Positions 12,928 through 23,132 of a stretch of DNA of 64,000 nucleotides are shown here, piece by piece. The notes under the pieces were generated by a model. It had not been told where the DNA came from and searched no databases. It worked only from the letters and a program-made list of their open reading frames with translations. The position numbers were made by a program, and so were the translations under genes. The DNA is taken from NCBI GenBank assembly GCA_022410635.1, contig JAJVDF010000230.1, positions 1,685,136 to 1,749,135 of the forward strand, given 5' to 3'. The DNA comes from Tretioscincus oriximinensis (lineage: Eukaryota; Chordata; Lepidosauria; Squamata; Gymnophthalmidae). Within the stretch, counting starts at the first letter, position 1. The number at the start of each line of letters is the position of its first letter.

Positions 12928-13635
12928 ATAGCATGTTCGCCGAGACAATGACCTCCACCCATCTCAGCAATGCCCGACTCAGCACTTGCCTTCCACAAAG
13001 CAGCCATGATTCAGCCAACTTCAACAATAACGAGCTAGAAAACAACCAAGTGGTGGCCAAAATTGCCAATCTGAACTTGAGTCGCATGTCTGGATTGCCA
13101 ACTGATAATCATACCATCCCCTGTTGCCCAAGCAGGCGGCAGTTTGCCCAGGTGATACCTGCTTTCCTAGAAACAGATCTGCATTTCCATCCTACCCATG
13201 GGCCTGACGTTAATTTTTCTCAGGACCGGATGTCTGCTTGCACCAACTGGCAAGAGAGCAATAGAACTTTGGTGTTTTCTGACCGACCTTTGCACATTGG
13301 CGAAAATCTATTTGTGGAAGTAGGACACCTTGGGCTGCCATATTATGGAGCCCTCACATTTGGCATCACATCTTGTGATCCAGGTACTCTACGGACAAAT
13401 GAGCTTCCGGCAGATCCAGACTTCCTTCTGGATCGCAAGGAGTATTGGGTGGTTTGCCGAGGATTCCCAGTCCTCAACAACGGAGATATCCTCAACTTTG
13501 TAGTTTTGTCCAATGGAGAAGTGCACCATGGGATAAATGGAATCAATCGTGGGATGCTGATGTGTGTTGATACTTCACAGTCATTGTGGGTGTTTTTCAC
13601 AATCCATGGGGTGATCAATCAGCTCAAAATATTGG
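12928..13635 (+). CDS. NEURL1B: NEURL1B coding exon with NHR2 domain
   Basis: The exon lies between TTTCACAG and GG|GTAAGT, phase 1 on both sides, 708 nt or 236 codons. It begins with a linker containing 'SSHDSANFNNNELENNQVV', which matches my recollection of human NEURL1B. The second neuralized homology repeat runs from about 13179 to the exon end. NHR2 signatures are 'RTLVFSDRPLHIGENLFVEV', 'GALTFGITSCDPG', 'NELPADPDFLLDRKEYWVV' and 'VFFTIHGVINQLKIL'. The frame is intact without ambiguous bases. Apart from the two cysteines in 'IPCCPSRR', the inter-repeat linker has no recognised motif. Confidence 0.93.
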
Positions 13636-15548
13636 GTAAGTGCAGATTACAAATAATCAGAATAAAGTAATATGTTTACGATATATAATATGAGCGGGTG
13701 GCCTACTTCCACAGCACTCTGGCACTGCAGTTCATCTTGGCACTAATGAATCACAGATTCCTTGCTCTGTTTCTCAACATCTGGTTTTATATGCACTACT
13801 ATACACTGTTCTCATGAACCAAATTATGAGTTTGTGGGAAGGTAACTTATATATACCTGATTACAGCTTGAAAGTAGAAATTGGAGAAGAACCAATAGTG
13901 ATTGAAATGCCTTTGCACAGTAGCAAAGGCTCTTGTAGTAAAGACCCTGGCAAAGAGTCTAGTAAGTACTAGTTGGCTCTAGTACTTACATTACATCTTT
14001 TACACCAAGCGGTGTCAGATTCTGTGGGGAGGATGGGGGGATCTCTTTGCATAAACAGCCCACCTAGAACCCCTTTCACCTCCCAATGTCTTTGTCCAGC
14101 TAGTGGCCCTTATTGATTAGTCCGCAAAGTGTTTGGAGCGTCCTTCAACCATGTGTGGGCACTCAACCCAGAGGTCTCAGTGCAGCTACCATTTTCTCCA
14201 TATAGATCTAGACTGACTGATTTATGCTCTTGCTTAGAATTATCATTGTTTTTGAATATGAATGATTATGGCCCTCTGATTTAAAATAGCAGGATCTTCT
14301 GGTATAGTCAGCCCAAGATTTTTCCATTTTGATGTTTCATCCTGGAAAGCAATTAGCTAGATAGTGCAGTCAGGCATAAAGAATGTGATAGTTACCCAAT
14401 TTAATTCCCCTACAATAAATAGTCTGCAGACACATCTAGCTCCTGAGTACAGAAGCTGCTACTTGTATATCATTCCCTGCCCCTTTTTGCTTTTCAGTAA
14501 AGGCTTCCTTCCACTTTCTAATTCTGTGTTTAAGGGCCTTGCTGCCTTTTGGTTATGAACAGCCACTCAGACCCTTCTTATTGAAGAATGCATTGTCTGC
14601 TAAGTAGGACCTTTATACTATTGACTAAGTAGGAACAGAGTGTCCTCTCATCTAAAACAATAAAAATGTGGCGTACATTCGGAATACGCCGCCCTGATTG
14701 GCCAAATTGGCATCAAATTAGATTAACCAATTGGTCCAAACCAGGAGCACAATGGATCAATCGGGGCAGCGTATTCTGAATGTCTGCCATGCCATCCTGC
14801 CACAAAAACAAAATAGCAACAGGCATGTATGGCGGTTGGCGCCAATGTCCTACGCCTTGCTTCCGTCAGTACAAGGGGCAAAAGGAATGAGGTGCCTCCT
14901 CCAGAAAGCACATCATGCCTCACACACCATGCCTCCTGTCCTGGGCTTGCCTCCGTCTGGCCTCCTCCACCCTGTCCCCTGCACTAGAGGACCACTGCAT
15001 TGGGCACTGACAGTGGGCCTGAATCCCCTGGTATAGTAAATGCAATGCTATCAACTTGTTGACATCAGAATGGAAAGAAGGGTGACTAATATATAAAGGA
15101 TAAAGTGCATTGCTACCATGTGCTAATAATCACATTTCATTGCTTTTAAAAGAAGGAACGAATGAGAAATAGGCTCATTCACAAATTATAGAAAAGGCTT
15201 CAGATTTTCTTGTTGTGGTGGTACGGAGGGTAATCTGGCTGTCAACTTGTGTAATAATTGTGTTTGGTCAAGCAGATTATGGGTTGTATAGTAACTGAAC
15301 AATAGAAATGGCATTTTATTTTAAAAAAGTAGAAACAGGGGAGTGCTAACAGGAATGCAGGTGTGAGACTGGGGGTGGTTTGTCATCTTAAGATGAATGA
15401 GCAATCTAGCAAGAAGTAAAACGAATGTGGGAATTCAAGATCATTTTAAAAAACTGTTGTGAGGATTAAATGGGTGCTGCTGTTCCACGATAAGCACAGT
15501 TCCTGCCCTGCCCTTAAAGCTCACTAAACCTGTCTTTTTTATTTACAG
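13636..15548 (+). other. NEURL1B: NEURL1B intron 3
   Basis: This is a phase 1 intron from GTAAGT to TTTACAG. Apart from the GC-richer inverted repeat at about 14655-14813 it is AT-rich and shows no coding signal. Confidence 0.85.
14655..14813. repeat. Imperfect foldback repeat, unclassified
   Basis: Left arm '...ACATTCGGAATACGCCGCCC' and the reverse complement of the right arm '...ACATTCAGAATACGCTGCCC' match over roughly 40 bp, continuing into TGATTGG versus CGATTGA. The arms extend outward with a shared TTTT-rich GTGGC block. The block is richer in GC and CpG than the surrounding intron. I see no clear target duplication. It may be a short DNA transposon or a foldback element; the family is unknown. 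Confidence 0.55.
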
Positions 15549-15674
15549 GCACGGGGCATTCCAGCCCTGTGACCGTCTCTCCCTCAGGATCCCCTGGAGG
15601 CTCGCAGTATGACAGTGACTCTGACATGGCCTTCAGTGTGAACAGGTCCTCGTCGGCTTCCGAGTCCTCCCTGG
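15549..15674 (+). CDS. NEURL1B: NEURL1B coding exon, Ser-rich linker
   Basis: A 126-nt exon (42 codons, phase 1 on both sides) between TTTACAG and GG|GTGAGA. It encodes a low-complexity acidic and serine-rich linker, 'SQYDSDSDMAFSVN' then 'RSSSASESSL', between NHR2 and RING. The same serine-rich segment precedes the RING in human NEURL1B. The DSDSD run could be a phosphorylation or casein-kinase-2-like site, which is inference only. Confidence 0.9.
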
Positions 15675-16988
15675 GTGAGAGACCCTTTGTTTTCCTCCTC
15701 TGCACTCTTATGGCTAAGATAAATGTGTTCAGAAGCCTAGCCCCCAATCTGGGCCTTTGCAGAACAAAGATCTGCTGCAATTTGTATCGTGCATACAGAA
15801 TATCTTGCATTTCTTGTTGAAAAATAAAAGTGTATACTTCCTCCTATGCTAGTTATTTTCTAACCTATTAGACTTTCCTACAAAGAAGCCCAAAGCCTAG
15901 AGCCATGCTGAAGTGAGCATGAAGTGCTTCCTTTTTTCTGCAGAAGAGGAAACTGAAGGTCAGAGAAGCCGTGGTACCAGACCAGAAATGTCAACTCTTC
16001 CAAACACAAGCAACCACAAACACTGCATCAAAAAGCTCCACCAGTTATACTGGTTTTGGCCATCCTTATTAGAGATATGCTGTAATGTGCATAGTGGCTT
16101 CCATGTAAAGCACTTGATTCCCCAAAAGATAGCCGCCGTTACATAACAATTCCTGAAACTGCGCTCTGTCTGGAAAAAAAGTCCATTTCTGTACTCCGAT
16201 CAGTGTTAGAAAAAGTACAAACATGGGATGGAGATATCACCAGTAACTGCTGATTAACAGGAGGCACATTAAAGTGTATCTAACATAGATTAGTGAAGAG
16301 CAAAACATAAAACAGGAAAAAACAGAAAATAGCACATATTGAAACACTCCCTACTTAACCATGCAAAGGATGAAGTGATGCAATAGGCACAAGTACAAGA
16401 AACATGCAAGAGGTTTGGTGCTACTGAAATTCTGAAAAGATTAGGCTTCCTATTGAGGAATGTCATGCAGATTTGATGGACACTGAACTGCAGCTGGGTT
16501 TGATCCAGGGCAGCTGGTGAACATCCTTAGTTGGTTCAGGGCAGAAGCTGGAAATGGAAGTTCACTTTATTAAAAAGGAAGTCAATCTAACCATTCCTTC
16601 TGTAACAAATTAAAACATGATAACCCAAATATACAATAATTTACATGAAGTAGTAAGAATCCTTTTCAATGAGTTGATGCCTATTGTCACACATATTTAT
16701 TTTAATAGGTTTAACTGTTTATCCTGTACTGTAAAGTCTACTTTGCTTTCAAGGGAAAAGCTTCTAATGTTCCACTTTAGCTTTTAACATAAAGGAGTTG
16801 ATGACACCAGTATTATTGGTGTTGCGTGTATCAAGCGAGAGGTATCTTTTTGTTTCAGCCATCATGGGCTGCCCTTTCCTTTATTAATACCACATGGCTG
16901 TGCGTTTAGAAAAGCTCTTGCGTGTTAACAGCTGCAACCAGCCTACATGGCTTTTAGAAAGGGTTACACAAATTAAGAACATGAGAAC

Positions 16989-17177
16989 CAGTACCGACTG
17001 CTGAGTGCTCCGCAAAGGGTTCTGCAACTGGGACAGTGGGTGGCACCGGCAGCACCATGTTAGTGGAGCAGAGGGCGGAGCCCCCTAACATGGTGACTCC
17101 CATGCGGAAAGGGAGCTGAATTACCTTAAAGAGCGCCGTCAGCAAACCCTTTGTGAAGCACTCAGCAGCCAGTGCTG
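16989..17177. mobile_element. Short hAT-like inverted-repeat transposon
   Basis: Terminal inverted repeats begin CAGTACCGACTGCTGAGTGC on the left and CAGCACTGGCTGCTGAGTGC on the right (reverse complement), with similar sequence continuing into AAAGGGTT. An inner inverted repeat is centred on CACCATGTTAGTGGAG. The identical 8-bp sequence ATGAGAAC flanks both ends (16981-16988 and 17178-17185). An 8-bp target duplication with CAG termini is typical of hAT elements. It has no transposase, so it is non-autonomous. One caution is that the insertion site lies in the 8-bp tail repeat of a CR1, which could itself give repeated flanks. Confidence 0.7.
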
Positions 17178-17310
17178 ATGAGAACATAAGAAGAGCCATA
17201 CTGGATCAGGCCACAGCCCATCTAGTCCAGCATTCTCTCTCACACAGAGGCCCACCAGTCTGAACAGAGGAAAGCAAAATATGCACCTGTTCATGACTCC
17301 CTGCAAATGG
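17178..17310 (-). repeat. CR1-type LINE 3' end, reverse orientation
   Basis: Starting from the tail 'AGAACATAAGAAGAGCC', it reads 'ATACTGGATCAGGCCACAGC', 'CCATCTAGTCCAGCATTC', 'CACACAGAGGCCCACCAG', 'CTGAACAGAGGAAAGCAAAA' and 'ATGACTCCCTGCAAATGG'. This is the exact reverse complement order of the 52 kb CR1 3' UTR. The hAT-like element sits at its tail. Confidence 0.85.
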
Positions 17311-17379
17311 TTCATGGAGGACAGGTGATAGTGAAGTGAATGTCTTGGTTAGAGAGACAAGCAGGACTTCCCTGAAGTC

Positions 17380-17475
17380 TGTTTGCACACTCAAATGTTT
17401 TTCCTTTGACCTCAGCTTGAGATGTCTAGAAGCAAATGGTAGTCCAGGATGCTAGACTCGATGCCTCTTCAATCC
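17380..17475 (+). repeat. Possible second CR1-type tail, forward orientation
   Basis: 'AGATGTCTAGAAGCAAATGG', 'AGTCCAGGATGCTAGACTCG' and 'ATGCCTCTTCAATCC' resemble the 'aatgctggactagatgg...tcc' part of the CR1 3' end in forward orientation. It is opposite to its neighbour. It is short and diverged. Confidence 0.4.
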
Positions 17476-17726
17476 TTCACTTACCATAAGTGATTGTATT
17501 CTCTCCCCCCCCCCATGAGTGACATACAAGAACATTCGGAGGCAGCAATAGTTAAGTTCTCCGATAGAATGCGTGTATGCCTTACTTTCACTTCTCTATT
17601 GAGGTTTAGGAAACTTCTCCAAAAAATTATCGTAAGACCTTGAACGGGTTTCTTTGGAGTTCTTGTAGATTAGATTTATTTGCTGCCTGAGCCTGAGATG
17701 ACCTTGCTGTTCTCTTTTTCCTATAG

Positions 17727-17971
17727 TGACTGCTCCAAGTTCTCCTTTGAGTCCTCCAGTGTCTCCTGTGTTCTCACCACCAGAGCCCACAAGCAGCAAG
17801 AATGGAGAATGTACCGTTTGCTTTGACAATGAGGTGGATGTGGTGATTTATACCTGTGGACACATGTGCCTCTGCAACACCTGTGGTCTTAAACTGAAGA
17901 AGCAACTCAATGCCTGCTGTCCAATTTGCCGACGGGTCATCAAGGACATTATTAAAATCTACCGTCCTTAA
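17727..17971 (+). CDS. NEURL1B: NEURL1B last coding exon with RING finger
   Basis: The exon follows CCTATAG in phase 1 and ends at TAA (17969-17971). A proline/serine linker ('[20 protein letters not shown]') leads into a C3HC4 RING at about 17810-17929. Its ligand residues are the C-x2-C of CTVC, the cysteine and histidine of TCGHMC, the cysteines of CLCNTC and the final pair in CCPIC. The chain ends [10 protein letters not shown], the NEURL1B-type C-terminus. The RING recruits E2 enzymes for ubiquitin transfer, here to Notch ligands. The four exons give about 546 codons. With roughly ten from exon 1 this matches the human length of 555 as I recall it. Confidence 0.95.
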
Positions 17972-20593
17972 CCCCTTCCTCACTCCCTTCAGGATACCTG
18001 TTGAAGGAGTACAGGAAGAAATGTCCTTGGTAGTTACCCACCTTTGCCATCCCTGCTTATGGATTAATTGTGCTGGTCAGTGGTTCCTAGGGGGCTTTCG
18101 TCTGCAATTCCATGTTTTGACCAGTAGAAACAAATCAGGGATAACTGAGTAAACTAGGAAGCATTCTGGGAGAAGGTACAGCTGCAAATGAGGAAAAGCT
18201 TCACAAAAATGCTGCTTTGTTGAGTTAAAATGGAGGGGAACTGAGCTGTAAATATACTTGCCGTATTGATTTCCAAAAGAAAAAAGAAAGTCGTGTGAGC
18301 TGTTTTTATTGCATATACACAACTGTCCCATCTTGAAGAAGGTATTGGAAATAACGATTATGTAGTCATCTTTTGTTCGCACCATGAGAAGGGAGGGAGG
18401 GTCACTAGAACCTTCCAAAGCAAGAAAATCATCATTTCTCTGATGATTTTAAGAATGGGAATTGTAGGTTTATCAAAGGTTTCCAGTGAGTGCACAAAGA
18501 AATGAAAGTGTAGTGAGAAGAGAGTAAGACACATTGAACGCGTTTCCTCTTTTTGAGGCAACCCTTCTTTCACTGCTTGGTCAAGAGGAGGAATACAAGT
18601 TTATTAGAGAATCATGGCAAACAGTTGACGTAAACTACACTTTAAAATAACCTAGGAAGAACGATCCATTAAATAAATCCCTTTATATTGTTCAGCCTAT
18701 GGCATTCATTTATATTTTTCAACGTGATTTCGTGTCCCATATTTTTCAGATGCTATCTTTGTTTATGACCCTGAGGGCAAAATGCATACTGTACTGCATA
18801 ATGAGGAATGTCTGTATGTAAGAAAGTCAATGTTTTAAGTGTTCTCTGCAAACTGCTGTTTAATTTTCTTCCTTTGCTGTTACAGTTTGAACCTGTTTGT
18901 TTTGTGTAACGAGTAACTGCTGAGCACAATTTGGTAGAGAGAGTTTAATTGTGGAAGTAGTGTATGCCTCTACAGGCAACGGAGGGACATTTTAGACCAC
19001 GCAGTTTACAAGTAGTGATGGACAAACATCTTTAGCCATGAGATGTGGGTGGAGGTTTCCTTTGAACAAGGTGACAGAGAAGAGAAACTGTAGAGGCACT
19101 GGAACTTCAGGTTTCCAATTTTTTTTCCCTTGAAGTTTGTGAACAGAGCAGATTGATGTTTTGATTTCTCTTTTAGAGATTTTTATTCAGAGAAAAATAC
19201 GCAGCCCTGTATGGTTTGTTACTTCTTTCTACAGGTAGTTGCCATCTACTCTACAAAAGAAGCCACTTGTTGACATTCAAAGGTTCTTTTCTTTGCATGG
19301 GATAAAATGTTTGCTATCTGTTACTGGATTTAAAGACAAGTGAATTTTGGTTGCAGTTGCAAATGGCTAAAAGCTTTCTGGTACCAAAAATAGAATGGGG
19401 AATAATACTTGGATCCTAGAGATAGGGTTGCCCTGAAAGTAGCATTATAGTGACATTTGACTATGCGCTGCTTTTTGTTCCTGCCCATAATTTTTCTTCC
19501 ATAATCTTTGAAATCCCAGACACCCTGTCCGTCTCTTCAGCAGAAGCTTACTGTGAAAGCCGTACAATTAAGTGGTATTGTGGCAGCTTGACAATCTTAT
19601 CTTTATTCTAGTATTGTATGCCATATGCAACANAGGTTTTCCAAACTTGCATTCTTTAATAGTGAACTTTGGGGGCCTGATCCTACCATGTTCAATACTA
19701 GGGCAGCTTAAAGGACTGAATGAGAGCAACCCACACACTGGTATCACATGTGATGTGGGTTTTATTTTTGGAGCAGTTCTATGAACCTTTTATTGTCTTG
19801 TTCTGGCAAGGAAATCGTTGGTTTCTTCCTGGACAGCACACTTTGAAGCCTTGTAGTTTGTGGATAAAGCCACCTTGGAAGCAAGGAGCACGGCTGCCCA
19901 AGTAGATTGAAAACTGCAATCCCTAGTATCACTACACTTTACAGGGTTTAAAGTTAGGCTACATTTCCAAAACGGTGTTTGTTGGTAGCCTTATAGATCA
20001 AGCTTCCTTGAGTGGCACCAGCAGGATCTCTGGTGCACTTATAGCTCATGGACAGTATAACTTTTCTCAAGCCCTGTAGTCTGATTTTCTATCAGTGAAG
20101 TCNTGTTTCACATAAGGAACAGCATTTCAAAGGCACCAAACAAGACAAAAAGAGATTATTCTTTTTTCAAAAAGCCCATAATATCATTGCTCAACATCCA
20201 AGCTGCTTCTTTTTAATTTTAGAGTCATTTGAGATGCTGATATTTGACAATACTTCNGAGCAATCTAAATGTGAAGAACAATGAAATTAACGTCACCGTA
20301 CTGTGTCATCAGTTGATATTTTCTACCTTCAAGGGATACAGCTATCTTGAGAAGCCATAAATAACTGATGGCTGAAATCACCAGCAATTGTAACCTGAAT
20401 TCACCAGCAGTCCGTACTGTCAATCCTAATCCAATTTTTGTATTGTCAGCAGCAGTTCCTAATAATGGTGAGAAAAACAGATCATAGTTCAGTCACAGAA
20501 GACAAGGAAACCAAGCCATGCCGTACGTGGACCACTGAATTTTCCATTTTACTGGCATCAACTTGATTCTGGAGGCCAGCGCATGAGGCACGT

Positions 20594-20790
20594 CCACTCT
20601 CAGGCCCTGTGCCCACTGAGCCTTCTTCTTGGCTCTATCTCAGAATAGGAATGTGCAATCTAAATGCTAGTGTAGGCTATGGCAGGCCCTGAATCGGGCC
20701 TGCCACAGCCTGCACTGGCATGTGGATGATCAAGCTCTGTACCGAGATATAACCCAGAATAAGGCTCAGTGGGACAGGGCCTCAGTGTGC
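20594..20790. repeat. Long foldback (hairpin) within NEURL1B 3' UTR
   Basis: The sequence folds on itself around position 20692. The outer arms are 'AGGCCCTGTGCCCACTGAGC' and the complement of 'GGCTCAGTGGGACAGGGCCT'. The innermost 26 bp arms, 'ATGCTAGTGTAGGC..AGGCCC' and their complement, differ at three positions around a small loop. A diverged relative of the right arm lies at 44975-45045, so this is probably a dispersed short DNA transposon. No convincing target duplication was found. If transcribed it would form a long hairpin in the mRNA. Confidence 0.7.
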
Positions 20791-22710
20791 TAGTGAGAAG
20801 CTGCATATGAGGGTAGTGTGCCTGGACCAAGAGGCTGAATTTGGCATACTCTAGTGTTTGCACAGAGAAGCTAAAAGAAAGAGGCTGATCCACCTTGTCG
20901 GTTGATGTACAGTATTTATGTAAAAAGCTCCCATGCCTTTTTCGTAACTGCAAAACTGTAAGCAAAAATGCTGATCCTATTCAAGTGACTTTTGCACCCT
21001 TTGGCTATCTTGTTTGTTGCAATTATCCCTTGGTAGTTGTATGGACCAAAAAGGTTTACTCCAGTACAAAGTGCACTGGGACAAGCCAGTAACAGGATAT
21101 CCCATGATCTTGTCCTATTTGCCAGAAAGCTGCTGTTTGCCTCACAATGTAGAACAGACCACCAAGCACAGTGAAATATTTTTCCTCCCAGCAGTCCAGG
21201 GAGTTTCCTCTTGCATGCAGTCATACAGGATACCACAATCATAACAGGAATATTTTCCTGGCATCTTAATCCCATCCTGCTAGCTGAACATACCACAAGG
21301 CACCGTCATGCCTGTAACTCATAACTCATTTTGAATGAAATTTCTCTGGAGCAGCTGCTGCCACTGGCAAGTCTTAAAACCTGCAGCCGGAGGAATAGTT
21401 GTAGATGCTTATCAGAAATCAGGGAGCAGCTTTACATTTCTGGCAAAGCAGGCATTCNAAGGAGCCTAATTCTTCGACATACAGTTGTGTTGCTTCTGCT
21501 GTGGATCGCTGGGCCCACTCACACAGCCCGTTTCATCCTGAAGCTGGGATTCATGGTGTTTAGGTCAGACACAAAGCACACAAACTGTCCTATGTTGCAA
21601 GTCTCCAGTTTAGTCTGATGGCAAACAGCAACTATGGCTCCTAGGCACTGCTTAAGTAAGCATTTTGTGTCCCTCCAGCAGACTTTTTTACTTGGGGCCG
21701 TCCCATAAATAACTGGTGCAAGGCTTCCTACCAGCATACAATAGACATTTACCAAGCACGTGCTGCTTGCTTTGGTTTTGGCAAGAGGTAGGAGTATTTG
21801 AGCCTGTTGGATCACTTTCCGTGGAAGGTTTCCTGCCTTCCTTTTGTCGCACACCTTCAGGCTAGAACTAGTTTCCTAAGGCTACAGTTCTACAAACAGC
21901 TACCTTGGAATAAGCTTTGCTGATTTCAGTGGAGTTTCTGATCAGACACAAACAGGATTCTATGCTGACTCAGAAGGGATTCCCTTTTGCTTNGCTAACT
22001 GCCGTTTTGTTAGCCTAAGATGCAAAAGACCCAGTTCTTACTTGCAAAAGGAGCAGCATTTGTCTCGAGTTTCAGAAAGCTTTGGGCAGCTCAGATCAGT
22101 CCACAGTCAAGCTGTAAGACAACAGTTTCACATGGCATTCTTAGACTGACCGACAACATTCAGAAGGCAGAGACTACTTAGCAATTTGTTGATGTTCTTA
22201 AAAAAAAAAATCCAGTCTCCGTTTAGAAGATCTGTTTGTGCCTTATAAGGATGTCTGTGCACTTTTTATCCTTTTTAATGCTACTTTTAAAAACGGAGCG
22301 AAAAAGAACCTAATACAGATGGCTGGTAGTTTTATAGAATTTTATGTGTTCACCCAAGACCTTTGCTTTTTTGATATTGAAGTGAAATCTGTATGTTTTC
22401 ATTGAATTTTTGCTGCCACCCTCCTCCCCATCTCCTGTTTGTATAAAAGCTTTTTAAAAACTTTCCAGATTTCTAAACCACCATGATCTTTTTTCTGGTT
22501 CATGGCTGTGATTTGTACATCACATTCTATCTGAAGCCAGATTTTAATCTCTCTGTAATAGACTTTCCAAGCAGAATATTTGGGGAGGGACGTTTGCACT
22601 TCTCTGTGTGTTACTACTCTCTAGAATTGTGTGCTATAGTGCGTGTGAGTATGTGTTTTTTATTTTGATCTGTTTTACATTGCTATAAAATTTTACCTGT
22701 TTATGAAGCA

Positions 22711-22716
22711 AATAAA
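22711..22716 (+). terminator. NEURL1B: Poly(A) signal AATAAA, probable NEURL1B 3' end
   Basis: AATAAA is followed about 15-30 nt later by GT/T-rich 'TTGTACATATTTGTTCTGG', the normal cleavage context. Recognisable CR1 sequence begins only about 90 bp further on, which agrees with the gene ending here. Confidence 0.6.
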
Positions 22717-22805
22717 AACGTTGACTTGTACATATTTGTTCTGGCCTACAATGGACAACGGTAGAAACCAAGCACATCGTAGTGGTATCACACAGCACTA
22801 GGACT

Positions 22806-23132
22806 GGAGGACATTCTTTGAGGCTGATGGGCAGAAGAATGAAGACCAGCAAGGGAAAGTATTTTTTCACCCAGAGTCACTGGTCTCTGGAACTCACTTC
22901 CAGAAGAGGTGATGGGAGCTAGCAGCCTGGATACATGCAGATCGATAGCTATTAGGATGGAAAATAGGCAGTATTCCGAAAGTACCATTTGCAAGGAGTC
23001 AAGAACAGGTGAGATTTTTTTTCTTCTGCTTGAGACTTCCAATGCAATTGAGGGTCAGTGTGTNAGACAGAATGCTGGACTTGATAGGCTACGACCCAAT
23101 TCAGCAGGGCTCCTCTTATGCTTTTATAGCAT
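22806..23132 (+). repeat. CR1 LINE 3' part (end of ORF2 plus 3' UTR)
   Basis: Aligned with the 52 kb copy: 'AAAGTATTTTTTCACCCAGA', 'CCAGAAGAGGTGATGGGAGC' (the CR1 'KYFFTQ..LP.EVV' region), 'ACCATTTGCAAGGAGTCAAG', 'GAATGCTGGACTTGATAGGC' and 'TCAGCAGGGCTCCTCTTATG'. The reading frame is broken. It sits immediately downstream of the NEURL1B poly(A) signal. Confidence 0.85.

Larger units (their letters stand above)
15675..17726 (+). other. NEURL1B: NEURL1B intron 4
   Basis: A phase 1 intron from GTGAGA to TCCTATAG. It carries a hAT-like element and flanking CR1 tails at 16989-17475, about 250 bp before the RING exon, and a poly-C run near 17505. The first 1.3 kb shows nothing identifiable. Confidence 0.85.
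17972..22735 (+). other. NEURL1B: NEURL1B 3' UTR (probable)
   Basis: After the TAA the sequence stays free of splice-like structure and of open frames with coding character. It ends at a good poly(A) signal near 22711. An earlier AATAAA at 18672-18677 could give a short isoform. A foldback of about 197 nt lies inside at 20594-20790. Several N calls (for example 19633, 20103, 20256, 21458, 21993) fall here and none in the coding exons. The UTR extent is inferred from signals, not transcripts. Confidence 0.6.

Noticed and set aside
13343..13618. 91-codon open frame on the - strand
   Set aside because: Antisense shadow of the NHR2 exon with no independent signal.
7507..17971. Assignment of the + strand gene to NEURL1 rather than NEURL1B
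   Set aside because: The NHR1 block SADDIPKYACPDLVTRPG, the linker ELENNQVV and the ending IKIYRP match my recollection of NEURL1B, and the neighbour is SH3PXD2B. Convergence with the neighbour would also fit NEURL1/SH3PXD2A, so protein content was given more weight than orientation.
20594..20790. MicroRNA precursor
   Set aside because: The stem is too long and uniform for a typical pre-miRNA, and a related diverged copy elsewhere points to a transposon. It is kept as a foldback.
20916..21296. 126-codon open frame on the - strand in the NEURL1B 3' UTR
   Set aside because: No domain or bias suggests coding, and it overlaps the probable UTR of the opposite strand.
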